From positions 1 to 64,000 of the forward strand of contig DVKX01000047.1 in NCBI GenBank assembly GCA_018715805.1: a DNA stretch of 64,000 nucleotides. Reading direction: 5' to 3'. This stretch comes from Candidatus Faecousia intestinigallinarum. GTDB taxonomy: Bacteria; Bacillota; Clostridia; Oscillospirales; Oscillospiraceae. Made by a program: the position numbers and the translations under genes. Positions 1 to 7,610 of this stretch are shown in pieces (position 1 is the first letter of the stretch; each line of letters opens with the position of its first letter). The notes under the pieces were generated by a model. That model saw only the letters and a list, made by a program, of their open reading frames with translations. It was not told where the DNA came from and did no database searches.

Positions 1-236
1 AAAATCCGCTGTGGGTTCCATAAACGCACAAAAAGCGGATTGCTGCCTAACTGCCAACTAGATTGGTGCAGCCCTCAGCGTACCGAACGGGAAACCTAGT
101 AGTATGTCACATGGGGGAGGAGTCAACGCCACAGCCAAAAAGCGAACTCTGTGGGGCAACCGCAATATGCGACCCTGTTCATTTCCTGGCACAATCCTAT
201 GTATTTAGGGCTTCTATACCCTTTTGAATGACATCC
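1..236. ncRNA. Unidentified structured intergenic region, possible non-coding RNA
   Basis: There is no credible ORF here. On the + strand several hairpins can be drawn: AATCCGCT with AGCGGATT (about 3-41), a CTGC/GCAG arm enclosing CCAA/TTGG, CCACAG with CTGTGG, and CGCA-ATA-TGCG. A strong hairpin followed by a T-run (237-280) closes the region on the + strand. The size and fold density would suit a 6S-like or other housekeeping RNA, but I could not match a diagnostic core for 6S, tmRNA, SRP or RNase P RNA. The 5' end may lie outside the window, and the strand is a guess. Confidence 0.3.
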
Positions 237-280
237 TTCCCAGGCGCTGATATACTCAACGCCTGGGAAAGCTGTTTTTT
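237..280 (+). terminator. Intrinsic terminator-like hairpin
   Basis: A perfect 10-bp stem (TTCCCAGGCG with CGCCTGGGAA) and a 13-nt loop is followed on the + strand by AAGCTG and six T residues. It would end a + strand transcript from region 1-236. On the - strand it lies just beyond tRNA-Val but has no T-run. Confidence 0.5.
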
Positions 281-356
281 GGTGGAGACTACAGGACTCG
301 AACCTGTGACCTCATGCGTGTGAAGCATGCGCTCTAACCAGCTGAGCTAAGCCTCC
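280..356 (-). tRNA. tRNA-Val (anticodon CAC)
   Basis: On the reverse complement, the acceptor GGAGGCT pairs with AGTCTCC. A D arm (GCTC/GAGC), an anticodon stem CATGC/GCATG with loop TTCACAC giving anticodon CAC (codon GUG), and a T arm with loop TTCGAAC complete the cloverleaf. The 3' CCA is encoded. Length is 77 nt including CCA. It runs leftward, away from sfsA. Confidence 0.93.
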
Positions 357-418
357 GAACTGGGAACGGTTCTGATTATACCACATATTTCATAAATGTC
401 AATACCCAATTTTCATTC

Positions 419-447
419 TTGGCAAAGCGCGCCGGCTCTGCTATGCT
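419..447 (+). promoter_or_regulatory. sfsA promoter
   Basis: TTGGCA and TATGCT are separated by 17 bp. The predicted transcript starts about 15 nt before an AAAGGGGG ribosome-binding site and the sfsA ATG. Confidence 0.6.
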
Positions 448-468
448 ATAGGGGAAAGGGGGATTGTC

Positions 469-1146
469 ATGACTTATACCAACATGGTGCCGGGCGTCTT
501 TTTGACCCGCCCCAACCGATTTCTTGCCCACGTTACCATCGATGGCAATGCACAGGTTTGCCACGTGAAAAACACCGGCCGCTGTCGGGAGCTGCTGCTC
601 CCAGGGGCACGGGTATGGTGCCAGCAATCCGGCAATCCAGCCCGCAAGACGAAATACGATCTGATCGCCGTGGAAAAAGGAACACGGCTTATCAATATGG
701 ATTCCCAAGCCCCCAACGCGGCTGCCGGAGAGTGGCTGGCCTCCGGCGGCTTGGGTCTCCTGGAAAACCTGCGGCCGGAAAGCCGTTTTGGAAGCTCCCG
801 GTTTGATTTCTCCTTTACCAAGGACGGCAAGGAATGTTTTCTGGAGGTAAAAGGCGTAACGCTGGAGCAGGACGGCGTGTGCGCTTTTCCAGACGCTCCC
901 ACCCAGCGGGGAACCAGGCATCTTCGGGAGCTGACGGAAGCCGCACAGCGGGGATATGGCGCTTACATCCTATTCGTCATTCAGATGGCAGAGGTACGCT
1001 CCATCCATCCCAACGCCGCCACCGATCCCGCTTTTGCCCAGGCGCTGCGGGAAGCCGAGGCTGCGGGCGTGAACATCCTTGCCTATGACTGCACCGTTAC
1101 CCCCAATTCCATGGAATTGCGGCAAAGCGTCCCGGTGGTACTATAG
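469..1146 (+). CDS. sfsA: SfsA family DNA/RNA-binding nuclease-like protein
   Basis: At 225 aa this is close to the usual SfsA length of about 230. It has the N-terminal OB-like region and the conserved CHVKNTGR block, then the restriction-endonuclease-like half with FDF...CFLEVKGVTL and FPDAPTxRGxRHLxEL. SfsA was named for sugar fermentation stimulation; later work on family members points to nucleic-acid binding or nuclease activity, so the cellular role is uncertain. The start follows AAAGGGGGATTGTC. It has its own promoter and converges on the acetyltransferase gene, overlapping its 3' end by 6 bp. Confidence 0.9.
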   Translation: MTYTNMVPGVFLTRPNRFLAHVTIDGNAQVCHVKNTGRCRELLLPGARVWCQQSGNPARKTKYDLIAVEKGTRLINMDSQAPNAAAGEWLASGGLGLLENLRPESRFGSSRFDFSFTKDGKECFLEVKGVTLEQDGVCAFPDAPTQRGTRHLRELTEAAQRGYGAYILFVIQMAEVRSIHPNAATDPAFAQALREAEAAGVNILAYDCTVTPNSMELRQSVPVVL

Positions 1147-1767
1147 GCTGTCGCAGATCCGGGCAAATTCCTGATAAAATTGCCCCAAATGCCGTCCGTC
1201 GGCCAGCGCATGATTGGCCTGGATGGCCAGGGGCATTTCCACCCGGCCGTCTGCCTTGCGGTCATATCTCCCCAGCACCACCCTGGGATTGCAGTCGGCG
1301 GGAATGGGCGTGGGCTGAATGACCTGGGTAAAGGAGATCCAGGGGACGCAGGACACAAAAATCAGCTCCGTTTCGTCCTCCACTGTGGAGACAAAGCCAT
1401 GGCGCTGCATGGACGCCTCCTGTGCCAGCCTTGCATGCTGCAAAAAGCTGGCAAAGTCCATGGCGGACTCTGTCCGGCAGTTGCAGAACGTGCCGTCCGG
1501 CATGGCCACCGTGTGCGCCGTGTCGCAATGATCGAACTCGACGATTTGTTCCCCCACGATTCGCTGCCGCAGCTCCGGCACCGCGTTAGCCGCCTGGGCG
1601 ATAACCCACAGGCAGGCATGGAAGCCTCCGCCGCCCAATTCCTTAGCCGCCGCCAGGGGCTTTGTCACGTCCACGGCGGCGGTGAAGCCCACATAGGGAT
1701 AGGCCATCTGGCGAAAAAATTCAAAATGGCTCCGGCGGGGGTAAGTTTCCAGATCTATGTATTTCAT
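1141..1767 (-). CDS. Chloramphenicol acetyltransferase-like (CatA fold) acetyltransferase
   Basis: This 208-aa protein has the CAT layout: an N-terminal YPRRSHFEFFR segment and a C-terminal NHALADGRH block that matches the catalytic HxxxDG motif, so the catalytic His is present. Family members transfer acetyl from acetyl-CoA, usually as homotrimers. Resistance cannot be inferred from sequence, because many chromosomal clostridial CAT-like proteins have no demonstrated drug activity. Its ATG overlaps the stop of the upstream HAD gene (ATGA), making it the last gene of the ksgA operon. It is slightly shorter than classical CATs (about 215 aa). Confidence 0.8.
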   Translation of the reverse strand: MKYIDLETYPRRSHFEFFRQMAYPYVGFTAAVDVTKPLAAAKELGGGGFHACLWVIAQAANAVPELRQRIVGEQIVEFDHCDTAHTVAMPDGTFCNCRTESAMDFASFLQHARLAQEASMQRHGFVSTVEDETELIFVSCVPWISFTQVIQPTPIPADCNPRVVLGRYDRKADGRVEMPLAIQANHALADGRHLGQFYQEFARICDSL

Positions 1768-2450
1768 ATACCCTCCAGCAGCACTGGAAGCTGCTCCAGC
1801 CGCTCAATCGTATAGTCTGGCTGCAGCGATTCCGGCGCTTTTTTATGTTCAGGATTTACCCAGCAAGTGGCGATGCCCGCATTTTTGCCGCCCAACATAT
1901 CGGAGGTAAGGCTGTCGCCTACCATCATGGCTTTTTCTTTTACAAACCCGGGGATGCGGGCGAAGCACTTATCAAAAAATTCCGGGGAGGGCTTGTCCGC
2001 TCTCAGAAGCTGAGAAATGAAAACTTCCTCAAAATAACGGCGGATATTGGCGCTTTCCAAGCGCCCCGCCTGCACCTTTGCCGTGCCGTTGCTGGCCAAA
2101 TACAGCTTATATTTCCCGTGCAGCCGTTCCAGCGCCGCTTCTGCGCCCGGCAGAAAGAAATGTCCAATCGACAAATTATGCTCATAGTCCGCTGCGATGG
2201 CCGCCGGATCCGCCTCCACGCCCAGCTCCGCAAACAGCCGCTCAAAGCGCCCCAGCAGCACCTGCGCCCGGGTGATCTCCCCCCGCTCCAGCATCTGCCA
2301 ATGCGCCCGGTTGATCTGACTGTAGCGGGCGCAGACCGCCTGGGTTGGCTCCATGCCAAAGTGCTGCAAAGTTTTTGACAACGCCAGCTTCTCCGCTTTT
2401 TTGAAATCCAGAATGGTGTCGTCCAGGTCAATCAACAGAAACTCCAGCAT
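1764..2450 (-). CDS. HAD-superfamily hydrolase, YjjG/YfnB type (pyrimidine 5'-nucleotidase-like)
   Basis: A 228-aa protein with all four HAD motifs: DLDDTILDF (nucleophile Asp), ASNGT, the Lys of RADKPSPEFF, and MVGDSLTSDMLGG. A helical cap follows motif I. The TILDFxKAE segment is characteristic of YjjG/YfnB enzymes, which dephosphorylate pyrimidine nucleotides and some non-canonical ones. The ORF track extends to 2759, but that part is ksgA read in another frame. The start used here is the ATG at 2450, one base into the ksgA stop (TAATG), which points to translational coupling. Confidence 0.87.
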   Translation of the reverse strand: MLEFLLIDLDDTILDFKKAEKLALSKTLQHFGMEPTQAVCARYSQINRAHWQMLERGEITRAQVLLGRFERLFAELGVEADPAAIAADYEHNLSIGHFFLPGAEAALERLHGKYKLYLASNGTAKVQAGRLESANIRRYFEEVFISQLLRADKPSPEFFDKCFARIPGFVKEKAMMVGDSLTSDMLGGKNAGIATCWVNPEHKKAPESLQPDYTIERLEQLPVLLEGI

Positions 2451-3328
2451 TATGCCCCCTCCTTTCCTGTCAGCCATTTCCCGATCTCTCCGGCAAGGGC
2501 TGCAAATTGGGCAATGTCCAGCGTTTCCCCCCGGACGTTCTCTGAAAAGCCGCAGGCGGCAATCGCCTGCGCCGCCCCCGCTTTTCCCAGCTGCGGGAAG
2601 CCCGCCGCCAGACCGTTCAAAAGCTTCTTCCGCCGCATGGCGAAGCTGGCACGCACCGTGCGGAAGAAAATATCCCTGTCGGGAATCTCCCAGGGGCGCT
2701 CCCGGCGCACGCGGAGGGCGATCACCGCAGAAGTCACCTTGGGTGCAGGCAGGAAGCACCCGGCGGGCACGTCGAACAAAATTTCCGGTTGGGCATAATA
2801 CTGGCAGAAGATGGTAAAGGCGCTGTAATCCGCCGTGCCCGGCTTGGCGGCAATGCGCTGCGCCACTTCCTTCTGCACCATCACCGTCACCTGCTCAAAG
2901 CACTCCGCTTCCAGTAGCGCAGTGAGCACCGGGGAAGTGATGTAATAAGGCAGGTTGGCACAGGCCATGGGACGCAGACCGCCCAGCTTTTCCCGCGCCA
3001 GGGCGGCCACGTCCTGCTTCAGAATATCCCCCCACAGGATCTCCAGATTTGAGAACTCCCCTACCGTCTGCGCCAGCACCGGGCGGAGGCGCGCGTCCAC
3101 TTCCACGGCACAGACCTTACCCGCCCGCAGACAAAGCTGCTGGGTCAGGCTGCCAATGCCCGGGCCGATCTCCAGCACGCCCACATCTCCGTCAACGCCG
3201 GATTCCCGGGCGATTCTCTCGGGAACCCAGGCGGCAATAAGGAAATTCTGCCCCTTCGCTTTGGAAAAATGGAAGCCGTGCTGATCCAGCAGAGGCTTCA
3301 TCACATGGATGTCGCAAACGTCGATCAT
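2450..3328 (-). CDS. rsmA: 16S rRNA (adenine1518-N6/adenine1519-N6)-dimethyltransferase
   Basis: This 292-aa KsgA/RsmA dimethylates two adjacent adenines in the 3'-terminal 16S rRNA hairpin. The N-terminal FHFSKAKGQNFL, SAM-binding LEIGPGIGSLTQQL and catalytic NLPYYITSP motif are all visible, and the length fits the family. The ORF track begins at 3439, but the start at MIDV (3328) is preceded by AAAGGCGG and is directly downstream of a strong promoter at 3353-3381. It is the first gene of the operon with the HAD and CAT-like genes and lies next to yabE, as in Bacillus (yabE-rnmV-ksgA). Confidence 0.95.
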   Translation of the reverse strand: MIDVCDIHVMKPLLDQHGFHFSKAKGQNFLIAAWVPERIARESGVDGDVGVLEIGPGIGSLTQQLCLRAGKVCAVEVDARLRPVLAQTVGEFSNLEILWGDILKQDVAALAREKLGGLRPMACANLPYYITSPVLTALLEAECFEQVTVMVQKEVAQRIAAKPGTADYSAFTIFCQYYAQPEILFDVPAGCFLPAPKVTSAVIALRVRRERPWEIPDRDIFFRTVRASFAMRRKKLLNGLAAGFPQLGKAGAAQAIAACGFSENVRGETLDIAQFAALAGEIGKWLTGKEGA

Positions 3329-3381
3329 GAAAAAACCGCCTTTCTCCCGGCTATTGTACCAGAAAAAAGGCGGTTTTTCAA
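3329..3381 (-). promoter_or_regulatory. Overlapping yabE terminator, ksgA promoter and ksgA RBS
   Basis: On the - strand TTGAAA (3376-3381) and TACAAT (3353-3358, preceded by TGG) are 17 bp apart, a near-consensus promoter for ksgA. The same DNA is an inverted repeat: AAAACCGCCTTT in the 5' arm and AAAGGCGGTTTT in the 3' arm with a T-run, forming the terminator of yabE. The 3' arm also carries the ksgA Shine-Dalgarno AAAGGCGG, and the loop carries the -10 box. Confidence 0.75.
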
Positions 3382-3390
3382 TGTAAAAAA

Positions 3391-4299
3391 TCAGTCGAGG
3401 ATGTATACCGTGCAGTCCCGTGCGCCAAATTGGATGCACTCTTCATAAGTATCGTAGAACAGATCCACGCGGTTGCCAACAATGAGGCTGCCGGTATCCT
3501 CTGCGGTGGCGATACCATATACGTATTCGCCGTCATCGGACACAATAAACATCCGCGTGCCCAGAGGGATCACGCTGGGATCCACCGCGATCTCGCCCAC
3601 CCGCGCATAAGTTCCGGTGGCCGTGATGCCGGTGCTGCCGGGCCAGACGTAATAGGCGGTGGCCAAAACAGAATAGGCGTCGGTGTAGGTAAGCACTTCA
3701 CCTGTCTCCGTAATGATAATGCCATCGCGAATCACAGGGTACTGTATCTCTTCCTGAGCGTCCGCTTCCGCGCCGGTGCCCCGGGCGATTACCTCGTCCA
3801 CAGGCTGGGTCTGAACCGTCTGCTCCAGCACGGTACGGCTAAGCTCCTCACCATTTTCATAAGTCACGCTGGCAGTGCACAGCATTTGCCCATCCTCGCC
3901 CTGGGTCAGAACCTCCTCTGCACCCACCGGTAGCCAGGGAGCGTCGCAATAAGTGGTATCGTAGGGAATGGTCTGGGTATACACTTCTGTGGCGGTGGCG
4001 TTTACCGCCGCGGTGGAAACCGCCCGCTGAACAGTGATCTCTGATACGCCTTCATTATGCTGGGTAAAATAGGTATCATCCTCGCCAAGTTCCAGCCCGG
4101 CTTCATCCAATACCGCGCCGGGATCTGTGGCGTAGGTAACGTGAACCAGCGTCCGTGTGCCGTCGTTGATCACATAGGTGTTGCGGGCGAAGACCGTCTG
4201 GGACAGGAGCAGCATGATACAAATCAAAGGGATGACCAATGCCGCTCCACGGTTCCAAAACGTCTTTCTCTTTACATCAGTTCGATTTTGCTCCTGCAT
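3391..4299 (-). CDS. yabE: YabE-like protein with DUF348, G5 and 3D domains (Rpf/peptidoglycan-active)
   Basis: A 302-aa secreted or membrane-anchored protein. A transmembrane or signal segment (ALVIPLICIMLLLSQTVFA) is followed by a DUF348-type module, a G5-like stretch around VEYxxxxxGEELSRTVLEQTV, and a C-terminal 3D domain with ATAYY, IAVDPSVIPLGTRMFI and AEDTGSLIVGNRVDLF, including the conserved aspartates. Relatives are cell-wall lytic or resuscitation-type enzymes. The start is ATG 4299, 9 nt after AAAGGAGG, rather than the ORF-track start at 4356. Placement beside ksgA is conserved in Firmicutes. It has its own promoter and terminator. Confidence 0.85.
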   Translation of the reverse strand: MQEQNRTDVKRKTFWNRGAALVIPLICIMLLLSQTVFARNTYVINDGTRTLVHVTYATDPGAVLDEAGLELGEDDTYFTQHNEGVSEITVQRAVSTAAVNATATEVYTQTIPYDTTYCDAPWLPVGAEEVLTQGEDGQMLCTASVTYENGEELSRTVLEQTVQTQPVDEVIARGTGAEADAQEEIQYPVIRDGIIITETGEVLTYTDAYSVLATAYYVWPGSTGITATGTYARVGEIAVDPSVIPLGTRMFIVSDDGEYVYGIATAEDTGSLIVGNRVDLFYDTYEECIQFGARDCTVYILD

Positions 4300-4395
4300 G
4301 GGAGTATGCCTCCTTTCATTCCATTTTGGTTCAGAAGCGGAAACAAAAAATTTCAAATAGTTACAGCTAGGACGTCGCCCCCGAACCGTGTATGT

Positions 4396-4423
4396 ATTAT
4401 AACAAATATTTCTAAAAAGTCAA
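4396..4423 (-). promoter_or_regulatory. yabE promoter
   Basis: On the - strand TTGACT and TATAAT are separated by 16 bp, upstream of yabE. The surrounding 4360-4600 region is AT-rich and holds no gene. Confidence 0.65.
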
Positions 4424-4490
4424 GCCTTTTTATTAAAACTCGGTAAAACGACAACTTTTTAGCAAAGACGACACAAATTTTTATGTAAAC

Positions 4491-4609
4491 TTTCGCTTGA
4501 AGTTATTGGGGTCACCCTAAAAAAATCCCCAGATACTGTGGTTTTTTGTAACCTTGTTTACATAATTTGACGAGTTATGTAACCGCCTGTCGGATTATGT
4601 GCCGCATAA
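4491..4609. promoter_or_regulatory. Cluster of TTATGTAA/TTACATAA dyads, candidate operator array
   Basis: TTATGTAA occurs at 4491-4498. A perfect inverted pair TTACATAA-N9-TTATGTAA lies at 4558-4582, and TTATG-N5-CATAA at 4595-4609. They lie between the divergent yabE and thrS promoters. No regulator is identifiable from this window. Confidence 0.45.
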
Positions 4610-4647
4610 ATTATGGTGAACCAAAGGCAGGATTTTTCCCCTGGGGG

Positions 4648-4676
4648 TTGACAAACCGCCGGGAGTGTGCTACCCT
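4648..4676 (+). promoter_or_regulatory. thrS promoter
   Basis: TTGACA and TACCCT are separated by 17 bp, and transcription would begin near 4683, at the 5' end of the T-box leader. Confidence 0.75.
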
Positions 4677-4682
4677 TTTAGA

Positions 4683-4920
4683 AAGGCTGCGACGAAAGAC
4701 CCGGCCGAGGTAAGACGCCCAGAGAGGAGCCTGTTTGCTGCGATGGCTCTGCGCACCTGCCCCAAGCGCTACACCACTTTCCGAGCCGCCCGGCGGAAAT
4801 GCCGAGCCGGACACGCCCGTTACCGCGTCAATGAGCGGCGGTTTTCCAAACCGCAACCAGGGTGGAACCGTGGAATACAGAGTTGTATCCCACCCCTGAT
4901 CTTTCAGGGGTGGGATTTTT
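4683..4920 (+). promoter_or_regulatory. T-box leader (tRNA-Thr sensing) with terminator
   Basis: The leader has the hallmark T-box bulge AGGGTGGAACCGTGG at 4859-4873. It is followed by a terminator whose stem is TCCCACCCC/GGGGTGGGA with loop TGATCTTTCA and a T-run (4887-4920). The upstream Stem I region contains AGAGAGGAGCC and possible ACC threonine specifier codons. Uncharged tRNA would stabilise the antiterminator and switch on thrS. The exact specifier codon is not fixed by inspection. Confidence 0.93.
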
Positions 4921-4948
4921 CTGCCCCAATTCTAAGGAGGGAACTACC

Positions 4949-6745
4949 ATGAGCGACGAAAACCTGTACACCTTTGAAAACCCTGCGTATCGAAAGACCT
5001 ACTGGCACACCTGCTCCCACATCATGGCGCAGGCCGTAAAGCGGCTGTGGCCGGAGGTGCAGCTGGCCATCGGCCCCGCTATTGACGAGGGCTGGTACTA
5101 TGACTTTGATGCTCCCTTCTCCTTCACCCCCGAGCATCTGGAAAAGATCACGGCAGAGATGAAGAAGATCTGCAAGGAGCGGCTGCACATCCAGCGCAGC
5201 GAACTGCCTCGCGCCGAGGCCATCGCCTACGAGCAGGCGCACAACGAGCCTTATAAGGTGGAGCTGATCGAAGATCTGCCGGAGGACGCGGTCATCTCCT
5301 TCTATACCCAGGGAGAATTTACCGATCTTTGCGCCGGTCCCCACCTGGATCACACCGGCCGGGTGAAGCACAACGGCTTCCAGCTGACCAAAAGCTGCGG
5401 CGCTTATTGGCGGGGGGACAGCAGCCGTAAAATGCTCCAGAGAATTTACGGCATCGGTTTCCCCAGCAAGGACGAGCTGGACGCATACCTGGAAAAGCAG
5501 GCGGAAGCCCTCCGCCGCGACCATAATAAGCTGGGTCGGGAATTGGACTACTTCACCACGGTGGATGTGATCGGCCAGGGTCTGCCCGTTCTGCTGCCCA
5601 ACGGCGCCCGCGCCATCCAGTTATTGCAGCGCTGGGTAGAGGACGAGGAGCAGAAACGGGGCTATATCCTCACCAAGACGCCCCTGATGGCCAAGCGGGA
5701 TCTCTACCGCATTTCCGGCCACTGGGATCACTACCGGGACGGTATGTTCATTCTGGGGGACGCCGAGGACGAGAGCAAGGAATGCTTCGCCCTGCGCCCC
5801 ATGACCTGCCCTTTCCAGTATCAGGTCTACCTGAGCAAAGCGCGTTCCTACCGGGATCTCCCCATCCGTTTGGGGGAAACCTCCACCCTGTTCCGCAACG
5901 AGGACTCCGGCGAGATGCACGGCCTCATCCGGGTACGGCAGTTCACCATCTCCGAGGGGCACCTGATCCTCCGCCCCGATCAGCTGGAGGATGAGTTCCG
6001 GGGCTGCTTTGACCTGGCCAACTACTGCCTGGAGACTCTGGGGTTGAAAGAGGACTGCTCTTTCCGCTTCAGCAAATGGGATCCCGCCAATCCCGGCAAT
6101 AAATACGAGGGCACACCGGAGCAGTGGGAGCTGGCGGAAAGCACCATGCAGAAGATTCTGGACGACATGGGTCTGGAGTACACCGTGGGCGTGGGCGAGG
6201 CCGCTTTCTATGGTCCCAAGCTGGACATTCAGATCAAGAATGTCTACGGTAAGGAGGATACGCTCATCACCATCCAGATCGATATGCTTCTGGCAGAGAA
6301 ATTCGGTATGGAATATGTGGACTCCGACGGGCAGAAAAAGACCCCCTATATCATCCACCGCACCGCCATGGGCTGCTATGAGCGCACCCTGGCGCTGCTC
6401 ATTGAGAAATACGCCGGAGCGCTGCCCCTGTGGCTCATGGGCACCCAGGTAAAGGTACTCCCCATTACCGACCGAGCCCACGACTACGCGAACAGCCTGG
6501 TGGAGCAGCTGAAGAACGCCGGTATCCGGGCGGAGGCCGACCTGCGCAGCGAGAAGCTGGGCTACAAGATCCGGGAAGCCCAGATGAACAAGATCCCCTA
6601 TATGCTGGTGGTGGGCGACCGGGATGTGGAGAACGGCACCGTATCTGTGCGCACCCGCAAGGGTGAGGATCTGGGTGCCATGGCTCCCGACGCTTTCCTG
6701 GCAAAAGTGGTGCTGGAAAACGCCGCCAAGAGCAAGGACGTATAA
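4949..6745 (+). CDS. thrS: Threonine-tRNA ligase, lacking the N-terminal TGS domain
   Basis: A 598-aa ThrRS charging tRNA-Thr. It starts directly in the N2 editing domain (HTCSHIMAQAVKRLWP near residue 20 and CAGPH near 120, both with editing-site His/Cys), then the class II core (MTCPF, RNEDSGEMHGLIRVRQF, HRTAMG with the Cys/His/His zinc ligands) and the anticodon-binding domain. Typical ThrRS has about 640 aa; the missing part is the roughly 60-aa TGS domain. The ORF track begins at 4862 inside the T-box; ATG 4949 follows AAGGAGGGAACTACC. Expression should be controlled by the T-box. Confidence 0.96.
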   Translation: MSDENLYTFENPAYRKTYWHTCSHIMAQAVKRLWPEVQLAIGPAIDEGWYYDFDAPFSFTPEHLEKITAEMKKICKERLHIQRSELPRAEAIAYEQAHNEPYKVELIEDLPEDAVISFYTQGEFTDLCAGPHLDHTGRVKHNGFQLTKSCGAYWRGDSSRKMLQRIYGIGFPSKDELDAYLEKQAEALRRDHNKLGRELDYFTTVDVIGQGLPVLLPNGARAIQLLQRWVEDEEQKRGYILTKTPLMAKRDLYRISGHWDHYRDGMFILGDAEDESKECFALRPMTCPFQYQVYLSKARSYRDLPIRLGETSTLFRNEDSGEMHGLIRVRQFTISEGHLILRPDQLEDEFRGCFDLANYCLETLGLKEDCSFRFSKWDPANPGNKYEGTPEQWELAESTMQKILDDMGLEYTVGVGEAAFYGPKLDIQIKNVYGKEDTLITIQIDMLLAEKFGMEYVDSDGQKKTPYIIHRTAMGCYERTLALLIEKYAGALPLWLMGTQVKVLPITDRAHDYANSLVEQLKNAGIRAEADLRSEKLGYKIREAQMNKIPYMLVVGDRDVENGTVSVRTRKGEDLGAMAPDAFLAKVVLENAAKSKDV

Positions 6746-6760
6746 GTAATCTGCCGTATA

Positions 6761-6817
6761 TGCCGCCGCCTAACCTGGGCGGCGGCAGTTGCATTTTCTG
6801 CCGAAGCGTGGTAGAAT
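6761..6817 (+). promoter_or_regulatory. thrS terminator overlapping the promoter of the DUF218 gene
   Basis: TGCCGCCGCC and GGCGGCGGCA form a 10-bp stem (6761-6787) followed by GTTGCATTTT. The same tail contains the -35 box TTGCAT (6789-6794), 17 bp from TAGAAT (6812-6817), which would drive the next gene. Confidence 0.6.
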
Positions 6818-6847
6818 ATCCCTCAAACAGCGTAAGGAGGCGGGAAG

Positions 6848-7606
6848 ATGAGGAAACCATTGGCCGGATGGCTGTGCTGCGGCGGCTTTGCTTTGCTGGG
6901 CATGCTGATTCTCTGCTTTGCGCCCGGATACGATTTTTCCGGTCTGATGCTTTTGGGCGTCGCCGCTGTCATTGCCTGCTATACGGGGCTTCTGCGCCTG
7001 GGCAAAAAGAAAAAGAAACTGGCAAGGGGGCTGCAATGGGTGCTGAGTATCTGCTTAAGCGTGGGCGCTGCTGCGGCCATTTTTACAGGCGCGGTGATTC
7101 TCCAGGCCAGCGCAGGCACGCCGGAGGCGGAATGCGACTATATCATCGTCCTGGGCGCGGGTGTCAACGGCACCGAGCCGTCCCGCTCCCTCTCTGATCG
7201 CCTCCAGGCGGCTTATGCCTACCTGACGGAGCATCCGGACAGCACCGCTATCGTTTCCGGCGCCCAGGGCATTGGGGAGGACATCTCAGAGGCGGAATGT
7301 ATGTTCCGGGAGCTGACAGCCATGGGCATTGCTCCGGAGCGGGTCTGGAAGGAAGAACAGGCCGCCAATACCCGGGAAAATCTTCAGTTTTCCCTGGATT
7401 TGATTGAACAGCGCACCGGGAAGCGCCCGGCGGCGGTGGGTCTGGTGTCCAGCGACTATCATCTCTACCGCGCCGGGGAATTTGCCAGGGAGCAGCAGGT
7501 GCTCTCTTACGGCATCCCTGCCAGAACCACCGCGCCCCATCTGTTTTTGAACTATTTCCTGCGGGAGATCGCGGCGGTATGGTACTATATTGTATTGGGA
7601 GGATAA
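6848..7606 (+). CDS. DUF218/YdcF-SanA-like membrane-anchored protein
   Basis: A 252-aa protein with three predicted N-terminal membrane segments (about residues 7-24, 29-48 and 62-85). A DUF218 domain follows: DYIIVLGAGVNG, SRSLSDRLQAAYAYL, IVSGAQG, and the C-terminal VSSDYHLYRA. DUF218 proteins (SanA, YdcF, ElyC) are linked to envelope and lipid-carrier homeostasis; the chemistry is not well established. The start follows AAGGAGGCGGGAAG. Only 4 bp separate it from the M42 peptidase, so the two are probably one operon. Confidence 0.8.
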   Translation: MRKPLAGWLCCGGFALLGMLILCFAPGYDFSGLMLLGVAAVIACYTGLLRLGKKKKKLARGLQWVLSICLSVGAAAAIFTGAVILQASAGTPEAECDYIIVLGAGVNGTEPSRSLSDRLQAAYAYLTEHPDSTAIVSGAQGIGEDISEAECMFRELTAMGIAPERVWKEEQAANTRENLQFSLDLIEQRTGKRPAAVGLVSSDYHLYRAGEFAREQQVLSYGIPARTTAPHLFLNYFLREIAAVWYYIVLGG

Positions 7607-7610
7607 CCAT

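Noticed and set aside
1141-1767. Annotation as a chloramphenicol resistance gene
   Set aside because: Only the CAT fold and HxxxDG motif are visible. The gene sits in a housekeeping operon, and resistance cannot be claimed.
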